Source: DATBQN01 sp963755825
Lineage (GTDB): Bacteria > Acidobacteriota > Thermoanaerobaculia > Multivoradales > UBA5704
Reading direction: 5' to 3'
Length of the DNA: 64,000 bases
Assembly: GCA_963755825.1 (NCBI GenBank)
Contig: CAVWLA010000001.1
Span: 1,116,001-1,180,000, forward strand
Shown: in pieces, positions 29,039-36,958 of the stretch
How the letters are laid out: the number at the start of each line of letters is the position of its first letter
Numbering within the stretch: the stretch's first letter is position 1
Position numbers and translations under genes: made by a program
The notes under the pieces: model-generated
What the model saw: only the letters and a program-made list of their open reading frames with translations
The model's database searches: none
Told to the model about the DNA's origin: nothing

Positions 29039-29835
29039 CTGACGGTGCGGCCGGCCGTCGTCTCCGCCCGCCGCCGGATGGCCCGCAGCCACATCCGGCG
29101 GATGAGGGCGCTCCCCGGCTCGATGAGGCGCCAGTAGGCGCCGAAGCGTCGGCGGGCGGAGCGGTCGGTGGCGTAGATCCTCGTTTCGGTGGTGAGAAGG
29201 CACCAGCCTCCGCCGATCTCCGCCACCCGGAAATTGATCGCCGCCTTGGCGTAGCCCGGCCGCTCGAGGGCCGCGAACTCCTCCGCCGTCGCCAGGCGGG
29301 TACGCTCCGGCGCGACGACCACCCGGCCGAGGACGATCTCGCGGCCGGGCTCCTCGGCCAGGCGGTAGAAACCCGAGGCGAGCGCCACGTCCAGGATCGG
29401 CCGGTCGGCCGGAGGGTTGAGGATCGACGGCGGCCGCTGCCGCGTCGGCCAGCGCGGCGCGCGGATCCAGGTCAACAGCCGGAAGCCGCGGATCTCCCGC
29501 GCAGTGACGGCGAGCACCGCCTCATAGGTGCGGTCGGCCGACGCGTAGACCCGCATCGCGTGGCGCTCGGCGAACTGCCAGGCCGCGAGGTGCTCATCGA
29601 GGAGCGAGCGCCTGGTCCGTGCCCGCCGCACGGGAGCCGGCAGCGTCACCGCCGCCGCGACCAGAACGGCGCCCGCGCCGACCGCCGCCGCCGCGTGCGT
29701 CCGCCTGGGGATCGCCAGGCAGCGGAGCGGCCTGAGCAGCGAGACCACCCCCAGGAAGATGGTCGCGAGGCCCGAGTACATCAGGAAGGCGCCCATCGGC
29801 TGGGGCGACGGAAGGCTGTCGCGGGCTCGGTCCAT
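29035..29835 (-). CDS. Membrane-anchored hypothetical protein
   Basis: The 266-residue product has one or two N-terminal membrane segments (YSGLATIFLGVVSLLRPL, AAAVGAGAVLVAAAVTLPAP) followed by a soluble domain with FAERHAMRVYASADRTYEAVLAVTAREIRGF, ILDVALASGFYRLAEEPGREIVLGRVV, AINFRVAEIGGGWCLLTTETRIYATD and FGAYWRLIEPGSALIRRMWL. This pattern recalls SRPBCC-fold (START-like) proteins, but the assignment is tentative. It begins 18 nt after the stop of the upstream ADOP gene, so the two share an operon. Internal ATGs at codons 14 and 19 are possible starts. Confidence 0.6.
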   Translation of the reverse strand: MDRARDSLPSPQPMGAFLMYSGLATIFLGVVSLLRPLRCLAIPRRTHAAAAVGAGAVLVAAAVTLPAPVRRARTRRSLLDEHLAAWQFAERHAMRVYASADRTYEAVLAVTAREIRGFRLLTWIRAPRWPTRQRPPSILNPPADRPILDVALASGFYRLAEEPGREIVLGRVVVAPERTRLATAEEFAALERPGYAKAAINFRVAEIGGGWCLLTTETRIYATDRSARRRFGAYWRLIEPGSALIRRMWLRAIRRRAETTAGRTVS

Positions 29836-29853
29836 TCGAGATGGCGAGCCCCC

Positions 29854-32370
29854 CTACTCGCTCTTGAGCGCCCGCAGCGGGTCGAGCCGCGCCGCCCGGC
29901 GGGCGGGCAGGTAACCAGCCGCCAGGCCGACTAGCACCATGAGGCCGGCGACGACGGCGAGGGTCGCAGGGTCGGTCATGGCGACGCCGTAGACCTGGCT
30001 GCGGACGAGGCGCGCGAGCGGGATCGAGAGCGGCACGGCGAGCGCCACGCCGATGGCGAGCAGCAGCGCCACCTCCGTCAGTACCAGGCGGGATACCGAG
30101 GCGCGGTCGGCGCCGAGCGCCATGCGGATGCCGATCTCCCGCGCCCGCCGCGTCACCATGTAGGCCATCACCCCGTAGAGGCCGAGGCCGGCGAGGAGCA
30201 GCGCGGCGACGCCGAAGAGCTCGGCGAGAGCCGAGACGGCGCGATCGAGGAAGATCGACTCGGCGACCTGCTCCTCCATCGGGCGCAGGTTGGTCACCGG
30301 CAGGTCGGGGTCGAGGCGCCGCAGGGTGGCGGCGAGCGCCGGCGCCAGCGCCGCCGGCTCGCCGGCGGCGTCCCGCGCGCGCACGTAGAAGCTCACCGGG
30401 CCGAGGTTTCCCGCCCGCTGCGCGTAGGCGAAATAGATGAACGGATGGCCGCCCTCGCGCAGGCTCTCGTACTTCGCGTCGCGGACGACGCCGACGATCG
30501 TGGTGTCGATCTTGGAGCCGGTGCCGGCGCCGCGGCCGAGCTGGCGGCCGATGGGGTTGATGCCGCCGTAGATCTTGCGCACCAGGCTCTCGTTGACGAC
30601 CGCCACCTTGGCGGCGCCCTCGCGGTCGGCGGCGGTGATCTCGCGGCCCGCCTCGAGCGGCATCCCCACCGTCGACAGGAAGCCGGGGGAGACCCAGTCC
30701 TCGGCGACGTCCAGGCCCTCGGCGGGCTGGGCGGTGCCGGCGAAGGTGAAGTTCGACGACGCGTCGTTGCCGCTGATGAGGCCGAGCTCGGAGAAGCTCG
30801 CCGCGGCGACGCCCGGCAGCGTCGCGATCTCGTCGGCGGCGCGGCGGTAGAGGGCGCGCATCGCCGGCTCGCGGTAGCCGTTGAGCGAGGCGTCGAGCGA
30901 GAAGGTGAGCAGGCGGCCGGGCTGGAAGCCGGGATCGAGCCGGCGCAGGCCGGCCAGGCTCTGCGCGAAGACGAGGGCGCCGAGGAGGAGGAGGAGCGAC
31001 ACCGCGAGCTGGGCGACGACGAGCGACTTGCGCAGCCGGATCTCCCCCGGCTGCGCCGCGGCGCCCTGGGTGCGGAGCGTGGTGCCGAGCCCGGGCCGGG
31101 TCGCCTGCAGCGCCGGAAGGAGGCCGAAGGCGAGACCGGTCGCGACCGAGACGGCGAGAGTGAAGGCGAGGACGCGGCCGTCCGGCCGCACCGTGAAGGC
31201 GTCGCCCAGTCCGTAGCCGGCGGGGATCAGGCGCAGCAGGAGCGTGCCGCTCCAGGCGGCGAGGAGGAGGCCGAGCGCGCCGCCGCCGAGGGCGAGGAGG
31301 CCGCTCTCGACGACGAGCTGGCGGACCAACCGGGAGCGCCTGGCGCCGAGCGCCAGGCGGACGGCGATCTCCTTCTGGCGCGCCGCGGCGCGCGCCACGA
31401 GGAGGCCCGCTAAGTTGGCGCAGGCGATCAGCAGCAGCAGCGCCACCATCCCCATGAGGACGAGGAGCGGCTTGCCGAACTGGTCGCGCACGCTCGAGAG
31501 GCCCCGCGCGGCGGGGAGGAGGGTGAGGTGGCGGGCGAGGAAACGGTCGGTTTTCGGCGGGTGGCTGCCGAGGGTGGGGATCTCCGACTCCATGAGGCTG
31601 TGGAAGAGCGGGGCGATGGCCGCCTCACCGCGCGCGCGCTCGACGCCGGGGGCCAGGCGGGCGAGGATGTTCGCCCACGAGCTCCGCCGGTCCTCGAGAT
31701 CGTTCCAGCGCGGTGTCAGCACCGCCTTGTCGGCCAGCGGCAGGAAGAGCTCCGGCGCCTCGCCGACGCCGACGCTGCGGAAGCCCGGCTCGACGACGCC
31801 GGCGATGGCGAACGGCCGGCCGTTGACGCGCAGCGTGCGGCCGAGGACCCGCGGGTCGCCGCCCAGCCGCCGGTGCCAGGCACCGGCGGAGAGGACGACC
31901 GCCGGCGCGGCGCCCGGCCGGTCGTCCTCCGGGCCGAGCGGGCGGCCGAGGACGGTGCCGACGCCCAAGACCGAGAAGTAGTTGCCGGAGACCAGCTCGG
32001 CGCTGGCGTGCTCGCTCCGCGCTCCCCACACGACGCTGGCGCCGACCGGGAAGCGCGCCACCACGCCGGCGAAGATCTGCCGCGGGCTGTGATCGCGCAG
32101 ATCGCGGTAGAGCGGGTAGGAGAAGCAGATCCCCTCGTCCGCGTAGCTGCTGTCGGTGTGGCCGGGGTTGGGGCCGCTCGCCGAGAGCAGCACCAGCCGC
32201 TCCGGCCGGCTGACCGGCAGCGGCCGCAGGAGCACCTGGTCGAGAAGGCCGAAGATCGCCGCGTTGGCGCCGATGCCGACGCCGAGCGAGAGCAGGGCGA
32301 CGGCGGCGAAGAGCGGGCTCCGCGCGAGCGAGCGCCAGGCGATACGCAGGTCGTGGGCGAGCGCGGACAT
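29854..32370 (-). CDS. ADOP-type permease
   Basis: The ATG at 32370 follows GAGGAGGGAGATCG. The 838-residue product begins LRIAWRSLARSPLFAAVALLSLGVGIGANAAIFGLLDQVLLRPLPV, then two MacB_PCD/FtsX units, with FtsX blocks at LLLIACANLAGLLVARAAARQKEIAVRLALGARR and LLAGLGLYGVMAYMVTRRAREIGIRMALGAD, and the end LPARRAARLDPLRALKSE. It lacks the N-terminal PadR-linked extension of the 19154 copy. It carries a perfect palindrome GCCGGTGCCAGGCACCGGC (31869-31887) in the first periplasmic domain. No ATPase is adjacent. Confidence 0.9.
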   Translation of the reverse strand: MSALAHDLRIAWRSLARSPLFAAVALLSLGVGIGANAAIFGLLDQVLLRPLPVSRPERLVLLSASGPNPGHTDSSYADEGICFSYPLYRDLRDHSPRQIFAGVVARFPVGASVVWGARSEHASAELVSGNYFSVLGVGTVLGRPLGPEDDRPGAAPAVVLSAGAWHRRLGGDPRVLGRTLRVNGRPFAIAGVVEPGFRSVGVGEAPELFLPLADKAVLTPRWNDLEDRRSSWANILARLAPGVERARGEAAIAPLFHSLMESEIPTLGSHPPKTDRFLARHLTLLPAARGLSSVRDQFGKPLLVLMGMVALLLLIACANLAGLLVARAAARQKEIAVRLALGARRSRLVRQLVVESGLLALGGGALGLLLAAWSGTLLLRLIPAGYGLGDAFTVRPDGRVLAFTLAVSVATGLAFGLLPALQATRPGLGTTLRTQGAAAQPGEIRLRKSLVVAQLAVSLLLLLGALVFAQSLAGLRRLDPGFQPGRLLTFSLDASLNGYREPAMRALYRRAADEIATLPGVAAASFSELGLISGNDASSNFTFAGTAQPAEGLDVAEDWVSPGFLSTVGMPLEAGREITAADREGAAKVAVVNESLVRKIYGGINPIGRQLGRGAGTGSKIDTTIVGVVRDAKYESLREGGHPFIYFAYAQRAGNLGPVSFYVRARDAAGEPAALAPALAATLRRLDPDLPVTNLRPMEEQVAESIFLDRAVSALAELFGVAALLLAGLGLYGVMAYMVTRRAREIGIRMALGADRASVSRLVLTEVALLLAIGVALAVPLSIPLARLVRSQVYGVAMTDPATLAVVAGLMVLVGLAAGYLPARRAARLDPLRALKSE
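31869..31887. repeat. 19-bp palindrome containing GGTGCCAGGCACC
   Basis: GCCGGTGCC and GGCACCGGC flank a single central A, giving nine paired bases per arm, inside an ADOP permease gene where it encodes part of GAWHRRLGG. Confidence 0.5.
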
Positions 32371-32437
32371 CGATCTCCCTCCTCGAGTGGCCAGGGCCGG
32401 CTGGCGATGAGAGAGACGCAGCCGTGCCGCCGGAGTT

Positions 32438-33001
32438 TCAGCCGGCGCGGTTCTTCTCGCCCAGCAGGCGGTTGACGTGGATGACGTAGTCGAGGCCGGA
32501 GGCAAGGGTGAGGGCGGCAACCAGGTACATGGCGCCGAGGGCGATCGGCTCGGCGCCGGCGGCGAAGCCGGCGACGAGGACGAGGACGACCGCCGACACC
32601 TGGACCACGGTGGTGATCTTCGACAGCACCGAGGGGGGGAAGCGCTTCACTCCCACGGCGAGGTAGAGCACCAGCGCCACGGCGACCAGGAGGACGTCGC
32701 GGGCGATCACCAGCACCGTCACCCAAACCGGGATCGCCGAGCCGTGATTGAGGGACGGGATCGAGAGCATCACGTAGGCCGAGGTCAGCAGCAGCTTGTC
32801 GGCGATGGGGTCGAGATAGCTGCCGAGGAGCGACTGCTGGTGGTAGAGGCGGGCGATGGCGCCGTCGAGCGCGTCGGTCACGCCGGCGGCGACGAAGACG
32901 GCGAGGGCCCGCCGCGGCTGGCCGTCGATCACCGAGATGATGAAGAGCGGCACCAGCCCCATGCGTAGGAGCGAGAGGAGATTGGGGACCGTCAGGCTCA
33001 T
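32438..33001 (-). CDS. pgsA: CDP-diacylglycerol-glycerol-3-phosphate phosphatidyltransferase
   Basis: The 187-residue membrane protein contains the exact CDP-alcohol phosphotransferase signature DALDGAIAR, 8 residues, GSYLDPIAD. It starts MSLTVPNLLSLLRMGLVPLF, typical of PgsA. It makes phosphatidylglycerophosphate at the inner membrane. The ATG at 33001 overlaps the stop of the upstream lipoprotein gene (ATGA), and the run continues up to miaA. The phospholipid subfamily call rests on size and N-terminus. Confidence 0.85.
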   Translation of the reverse strand: MSLTVPNLLSLLRMGLVPLFIISVIDGQPRRALAVFVAAGVTDALDGAIARLYHQQSLLGSYLDPIADKLLLTSAYVMLSIPSLNHGSAIPVWVTVLVIARDVLLVAVALVLYLAVGVKRFPPSVLSKITTVVQVSAVVLVLVAGFAAGAEPIALGAMYLVAALTLASGLDYVIHVNRLLGEKNRAG

Positions 33002-34374
33002 GAGCGGCCGGTGAGCTTGAGCGCGCGGCGGATCATCTCGACGGCGGCGCTCCCGGCGAGCGCGTCGCCCGGCCGGCAGTCGTCGTCCTCGTCGAGGAGG
33101 TGGCAGCGCGCCGCCAGGTCGCAGGTGAGCGACTGGGTCGGCTGCGGATTGGCCGCCTGGTCGCCGAGGCAAGCGCCGCCGCCGAAGCTCTGCAGCAGGC
33201 GCACCAGGGCGCGGAGCGCCGTCGCCCGGCGCGCCGCCGAGGCCGGCGAGAAGCGGTGGAGCGAGTCGTCGACGTCGAGGAGGCCGAGGTTCACCACCCG
33301 CACGATCTCGTCGCGCTGCGGGTGGTCGAGGACGTCGGTCGCGATCCGCCCGCCGCTCGGCTTGGCGTAGCGCACCTGCGGCACCAGCCAGTAGAGCAGG
33401 ACGGCGAGGCCGGCGCGGTCGAGCTCCGGCCGCGCCGCGACGTCGCGCACCCCCTGCGGCAGCAGCGAGAGGCGCCAGCGGAACTTGGCGGCGGCCAGCC
33501 GCTCGGCGAGGGCGGGGTCGCGCGGATTGCGCTCGGCCAGGCCCTCGACGATCTTCAGGCCCGCCCCCGGATCGCCCACCGACAGCTCGAGCTCGGCCCG
33601 CCGCTCGAGGAGGGGGATGTCGCCCTGCCGGCGCTCGGCGAGCCGCTTGACCGCCGCCAGCTCGGCCGCGAGGTCTCCGCGCGACAGCGCCACGGCGCGC
33701 GCCGCCTCGAGGGTTGCGGTCTCGTCCGGCGCCCAGGCGCGGAGGAGGTCGAGGTGGCGGCCCGCCTCTTCGATGCGGCCCGCCTTGAGCGCCTCGCGCA
33801 GGCGGTTGCCGACGATGTCCAGGGCCCGCGGATGCAGCTCGCCGGTGCGCCGGAAGGCGACCGGGTTGCGCGCCGCGACGGCGCGGTAGGCGGCGTAGGC
33901 GAGCGGCACGTCGCCAGCGAGCTCGGCGGCGCGGCCGAGAAGGAGCTGGCTGGCGGTGTAGTTGGGGTTGGCGTCGCCCACCGGCACCAGCCGGCGGACC
34001 ACCGCCGCCAGATCGCCGCCGGCGAAATCGACCTCGGCGGCGAGCACGTCGACCGGCGGCGGATGCCCCGGCGAGCTGCCGATGGCGAGCAGGTCGGCCA
34101 CCGCGGCGCGCCCGACGCCCAGGTCCCCCTCGTCCACCAGGGCCGCCCAGGCGGCGTGGAGCCGCTGGTGAAGGTCGGGGGCGAGGCTGCCGGCGTAGCC
34201 CTCGGACGGCTCCAGGAAGTAGGCGCGCTCGCGCAGCACGATCGCCCCGTCCGGCGGTCCGCGGCGCCCGGCGGGGCGCGGCGCCGGCGGCGGCGTCGTG
34301 GTGCAGGCGGTCGCGAGGGCGGCGAGGAGGAGAGCGGTCGCGAAGGAGGCGCGAGGCGGACGACCGAACGGCAT
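32998..34374 (-). CDS. TPR-like lipoprotein, unknown function
   Basis: The signal sequence ends LLLAALATAC, a lipobox, so it is a lipoprotein. The 458-residue product has helical repeat segments in the middle (YTASQLLLGRAAELAGDVPLAYAAYRAVAARNP, AGRIEEAGRHLDLLRAWAPDE, GDIPLLERRAELELSVGDPGAGLKIVEGLAERNPRDPALAERLAAA) of TPR type, then a C-terminal domain with a GACLGD...CDLAARCHLLDEDDDCRPGDAL Cys set. The role is unknown. It starts 16 nt after the hfq stop and overlaps pgsA by 4 nt. Confidence 0.65.
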   Translation of the reverse strand: MPFGRPPRASFATALLLAALATACTTTPPPAPRPAGRRGPPDGAIVLRERAYFLEPSEGYAGSLAPDLHQRLHAAWAALVDEGDLGVGRAAVADLLAIGSSPGHPPPVDVLAAEVDFAGGDLAAVVRRLVPVGDANPNYTASQLLLGRAAELAGDVPLAYAAYRAVAARNPVAFRRTGELHPRALDIVGNRLREALKAGRIEEAGRHLDLLRAWAPDETATLEAARAVALSRGDLAAELAAVKRLAERRQGDIPLLERRAELELSVGDPGAGLKIVEGLAERNPRDPALAERLAAAKFRWRLSLLPQGVRDVAARPELDRAGLAVLLYWLVPQVRYAKPSGGRIATDVLDHPQRDEIVRVVNLGLLDVDDSLHRFSPASAARRATALRALVRLLQSFGGGACLGDQAANPQPTQSLTCDLAARCHLLDEDDDCRPGDALAGSAAVEMIRRALKLTGRS

Positions 34375-34390
34375 GCGGACCTGCGCGCCT

Positions 34391-34615
34391 CTAGGGTTTC
34401 TCGGGCGCAGACGCCGCGGCGATCGTGGCGATGGCGTGCTTGTAGATGAGGACTTCCCTGCCGTCGCTCTCCAGCACGACGGCGAAACGGTCGAAGCGCT
34501 TCAAGCGGCCGATCAGGGGAGCGCCCCCGGTGATGAGCTCGAGGTGCATCGGCAACCCTTCCTTCAAGCTCTGGAAGAGGTAACCGTCCTGGATGTTGAT
34601 GGTGTGCTTAGGCAT
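34391..34615 (-). CDS. hfq: RNA chaperone Hfq
   Basis: The 74-residue protein reads NIQDGYLFQSLKEGLPMHLELITGGAPLIGRLKRFDRFAVVLES (Sm1) and REVLIYKHAIATIAAA (Sm2 YKHAI motif). It is slightly divergent at the N-terminus and has a short tail. Hfq hexamers join sRNAs to mRNAs. The gene overlaps the end of miaA by 8 nt, the classical miaA-hfq order. The ATG at 34615 is chosen because it gives the normal family length. Confidence 0.92.
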   Translation of the reverse strand: MPKHTINIQDGYLFQSLKEGLPMHLELITGGAPLIGRLKRFDRFAVVLESDGREVLIYKHAIATIAAASAPEKP

Positions 34616-35549
34616 TGGCCCTCCCGAAACCGCTGAGCCGAACGTGATCAAGGATTTGCGGTACCCGCTGCTCCAGGTCCTGGGCCGAGAACCAGGTCAC
34701 ATCGGGCTCCTTTCGGAACCAGGTCTCCTGCCGCTTGGCGAAGCGGCGCGTCGCCTGGATGGTGTCGTGGATCGCTTGTTGGAAGGTCGCTTCCCCCCTC
34801 GCATGGAGCGCCAGCTGGCGGTATCCGATGGCCTGGAACGCGGGGAGGTGAGGAGCCAATCCTCGCGCGAGCAATCCCACGACCTCCGCGAGCCATCCCT
34901 GCTCGACCATGCGGGCCACCCGGCCTGCGATGGCATCGTATAGGAGACTCCGCGGGAGCGTCAATCCGACAGAGACTGCCGGAATGCGTTGATTTCCAAA
35001 GGGTTGCCGGGCGATCCAGGCGGTGAGAGGCACCCCCGAAACGAGGGCCACCTCGAGGGCGCGGAGGACCCGCTGGGCGTCGCCGGGAGAGAGTCGCGCG
35101 GCGGTCGCCGGATCGACGCGGGCGAGCTCGGCGGCGAGCGCCGGCAGGCCCTCGGCGTCGAGCCGGGCGCGGAGCGCCGCGCGCACCGCCGGGTCGCCGG
35201 GCGGGATCGGGCTGATGCCGGCGAGGAGGGCGCGCAGGTAGAGGCCGCTGCCGCCGACGACGATCGGCACCCTGCCGCGCGCCTCGATGGCGGCGATCGC
35301 CAGCCGCGCGCGGCGCGCGAACTCGCCCGCCGAGTAGCGCTCGTCGGGCTCCAGGATGTCGACCAGGTGATGCGGCACCCGCTGCCGCTCCTCGCGGCTG
35401 GGCTTCGCCGTGCCGAGGTCGAAGCCGCGGTAGACCTGGAGCGCATCGGCGTTGACGATCTCGCCGCCGAGGACGGCGGCGAGCTGCATGGCGAGGCCGC
35501 TCTTGCCGGTGGCGGTGGCGCCGACGACGGCGAGGAGCGGGCGGGCCAT
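34608..35549 (-). CDS. miaA: tRNA dimethylallyltransferase
   Basis: The 313-residue product has a P-loop VVGATATGKSGLAMQLA, then GGEIVNADALQVYRGFDLGTAKP, VPHHLVDIL and VGGSGLYLRALL, followed by FQAIGYRQL and RRFAKRQETWFRK, the standard MiaA motifs. It adds dimethylallyl to A37 of UNN-reading tRNAs. It is the first gene of the miaA-hfq-lipoprotein-pgsA run. The ATG at 35549 was chosen; the frame extends upstream to 35585. Confidence 0.95.
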   Translation of the reverse strand: MARPLLAVVGATATGKSGLAMQLAAVLGGEIVNADALQVYRGFDLGTAKPSREERQRVPHHLVDILEPDERYSAGEFARRARLAIAAIEARGRVPIVVGGSGLYLRALLAGISPIPPGDPAVRAALRARLDAEGLPALAAELARVDPATAARLSPGDAQRVLRALEVALVSGVPLTAWIARQPFGNQRIPAVSVGLTLPRSLLYDAIAGRVARMVEQGWLAEVVGLLARGLAPHLPAFQAIGYRQLALHARGEATFQQAIHDTIQATRRFAKRQETWFRKEPDVTWFSAQDLEQRVPQILDHVRLSGFGRANA

Positions 35550-35640
35550 CGAGCCAGCATAGCGGCAAGGCGGGCGGCCGGGCATGGCGATTGCTCTTCT
35601 CCACCATCACGATGAACGACCGGACGACGAGGAGCTGGCG

Positions 35641-36168
35641 ATGAGCGACGCGCGGTCCGCATCCCCGAGAGTGAGGCTCGGCCTGGGTCTCTGCGCCCTC
35701 TATCTGCTGCTCGGCATGTCGCCCGCGGCAAGCGGCCAGCCGGCGGCAGCGGGCAGCGACGCTGTGGCACCGGGCGCGCCGGGAGCGGATGCGCCGCCGG
35801 CGGCGCCGGCGCCGCGCGCGCTCCCCGGCATGTCGGCGGTCGCCGCCCTGTCGAGCGCCGGGCGGGACAACGACAGCGGCGCGCCGGTCTGCGTCGCCGT
35901 GCTCTACACCGTGCAGGCCGGCCGCGAAGAGGAGGCGGCCGACGACCTCCACCACCTGGCCGCCCTCACCCGCCAGGAGCCGGGGAACCTCCTCTACGTC
36001 GTTCACCGTTCGCTCGCGGACTCGCGCCAGTTCCTCATCTACGAGCAGTACCGCTCGCCAGCCGATCTCGAGGCGCACCGCGCGACCCCCTACTTCCAGC
36101 GCTACTCGGTCGAGGGCCTGCAGAAGATCGCCGAGAGCCGCACCGGCGGAACCTTCACGCCCTTCTGA
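35641..36168 (+). CDS. Secreted antibiotic-biosynthesis-monooxygenase (ABM) domain protein
   Basis: ACGAGGAGCTGGCG precedes the ATG at 35641. A signal segment (LGLGLCALYLLLGMSPAASG) and an Ala/Pro-rich linker lead into VCVAVLYTVQAGREEEAADDLHHLAALTRQEPGNLLYVVHRSLADSRQFLIYEQYRSPADLEAHRATPYF, a full ABM dimeric barrel with the conserved EQY..xxxLxxHxxxxYF end. Members are heme-degrading or quinone-type oxygenases or have no known reaction. A secreted form is less common. It is divergent from miaA. Confidence 0.75.
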   Translation: MSDARSASPRVRLGLGLCALYLLLGMSPAASGQPAAAGSDAVAPGAPGADAPPAAPAPRALPGMSAVAALSSAGRDNDSGAPVCVAVLYTVQAGREEEAADDLHHLAALTRQEPGNLLYVVHRSLADSRQFLIYEQYRSPADLEAHRATPYFQRYSVEGLQKIAESRTGGTFTPF

Positions 36169-36374
36169 GGCGCCCCCCGGCCGCCGCGTCCGGCCGACGC
36201 ACAGAGATCTCTCGCCGCCGATCCGGCGCCAGACCGCAGGAGCGCGGCGGCTCGCGGGTTCTTCCCTGTGGAGGGCGTGCGAGATCACCGCGCGCCGCGC
36301 CCTCGGGCGTCTCCACAACACACCCGCTGTCCGTCGCAGGAGAACTCTGTCTGTCTCAAAAGGAGATGCATGCA

Positions 36375-36869
36375 ATGAACCGCTCGACGAAGGCCCTGGC
36401 CACCTCCGCGCTGTCCATCCTGCTCCTCGGCCCGGCGCTGGCGCAGGCGAAGACCGCGCCGCCGCCGCCCGCCGCGAGCCCGCTCACCGCCGAGAGCCTC
36501 CTCCACCATCCGCAGGCGCTCGCCCGCTTCCTCCGTCTCTCGGCGGCGCAGGCGACCGAGCTCCAGGGCTTCTACAAGACGCTCGAGGCCGCCGTCGAGC
36601 CGCTGCGCGCGGCGCGCGCGCCGATCTGCGCCCAGCTCCGCACCGACCTTGCCGCCGCGGCACCCGACGCCGGCGCCGTCGGCACCGACGCCATCTCGCT
36701 CTACGACAACCGGCAGCAGATCCGCACCGCCCGCGAGGCCTTCGACACCAGCTTCTCCGCCATCCTGACCGCGGACCAGCTCGCCCGCTACGACGCCCTG
36801 AAAACCCTCGGCAACTTCCTCGACGGCCCCGGCACCGACGTCATCGGCGACTGCCCACCGGCCTCGTAG
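36375..36869 (+). CDS. Secreted Spy/CpxP-like helical protein
   Basis: AAAAGGAG lies 9 nt before the ATG at 36375 (an ATG at 36366 is too close). The 164-residue product has a signal peptide (SALSILLLGPALAQA) and a helical body: LARFLRLSAAQATELQGFYKTLEAAVEPL, then FDTSFSAILTADQLARYDALKTL. The LTxxQ-like spacing and helical hairpin suggest Spy/CpxP-type periplasmic proteins. The assignment is weak. Confidence 0.5.
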   Translation: MNRSTKALATSALSILLLGPALAQAKTAPPPPAASPLTAESLLHHPQALARFLRLSAAQATELQGFYKTLEAAVEPLRAARAPICAQLRTDLAAAAPDAGAVGTDAISLYDNRQQIRTAREAFDTSFSAILTADQLARYDALKTLGNFLDGPGTDVIGDCPPAS

Positions 36870-36890
36870 CCCTCCTGTCCCGCCCCATCC

Positions 36891-36918
36891 GAGCGGCCGG
36901 TCTGCGGGCTGGCCGCTC
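36891..36918 (+). terminator. Hairpin downstream of Spy-like gene
   Basis: GAGCGGCC and GGCCGCTC pair with a 12-nt loop, 22 nt after the stop. No U-run. Confidence 0.4.
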
Positions 36919-36958
36919 GCCGCTTCCGGACACTCGGCCAGCCCTCGCCGATCCGCGC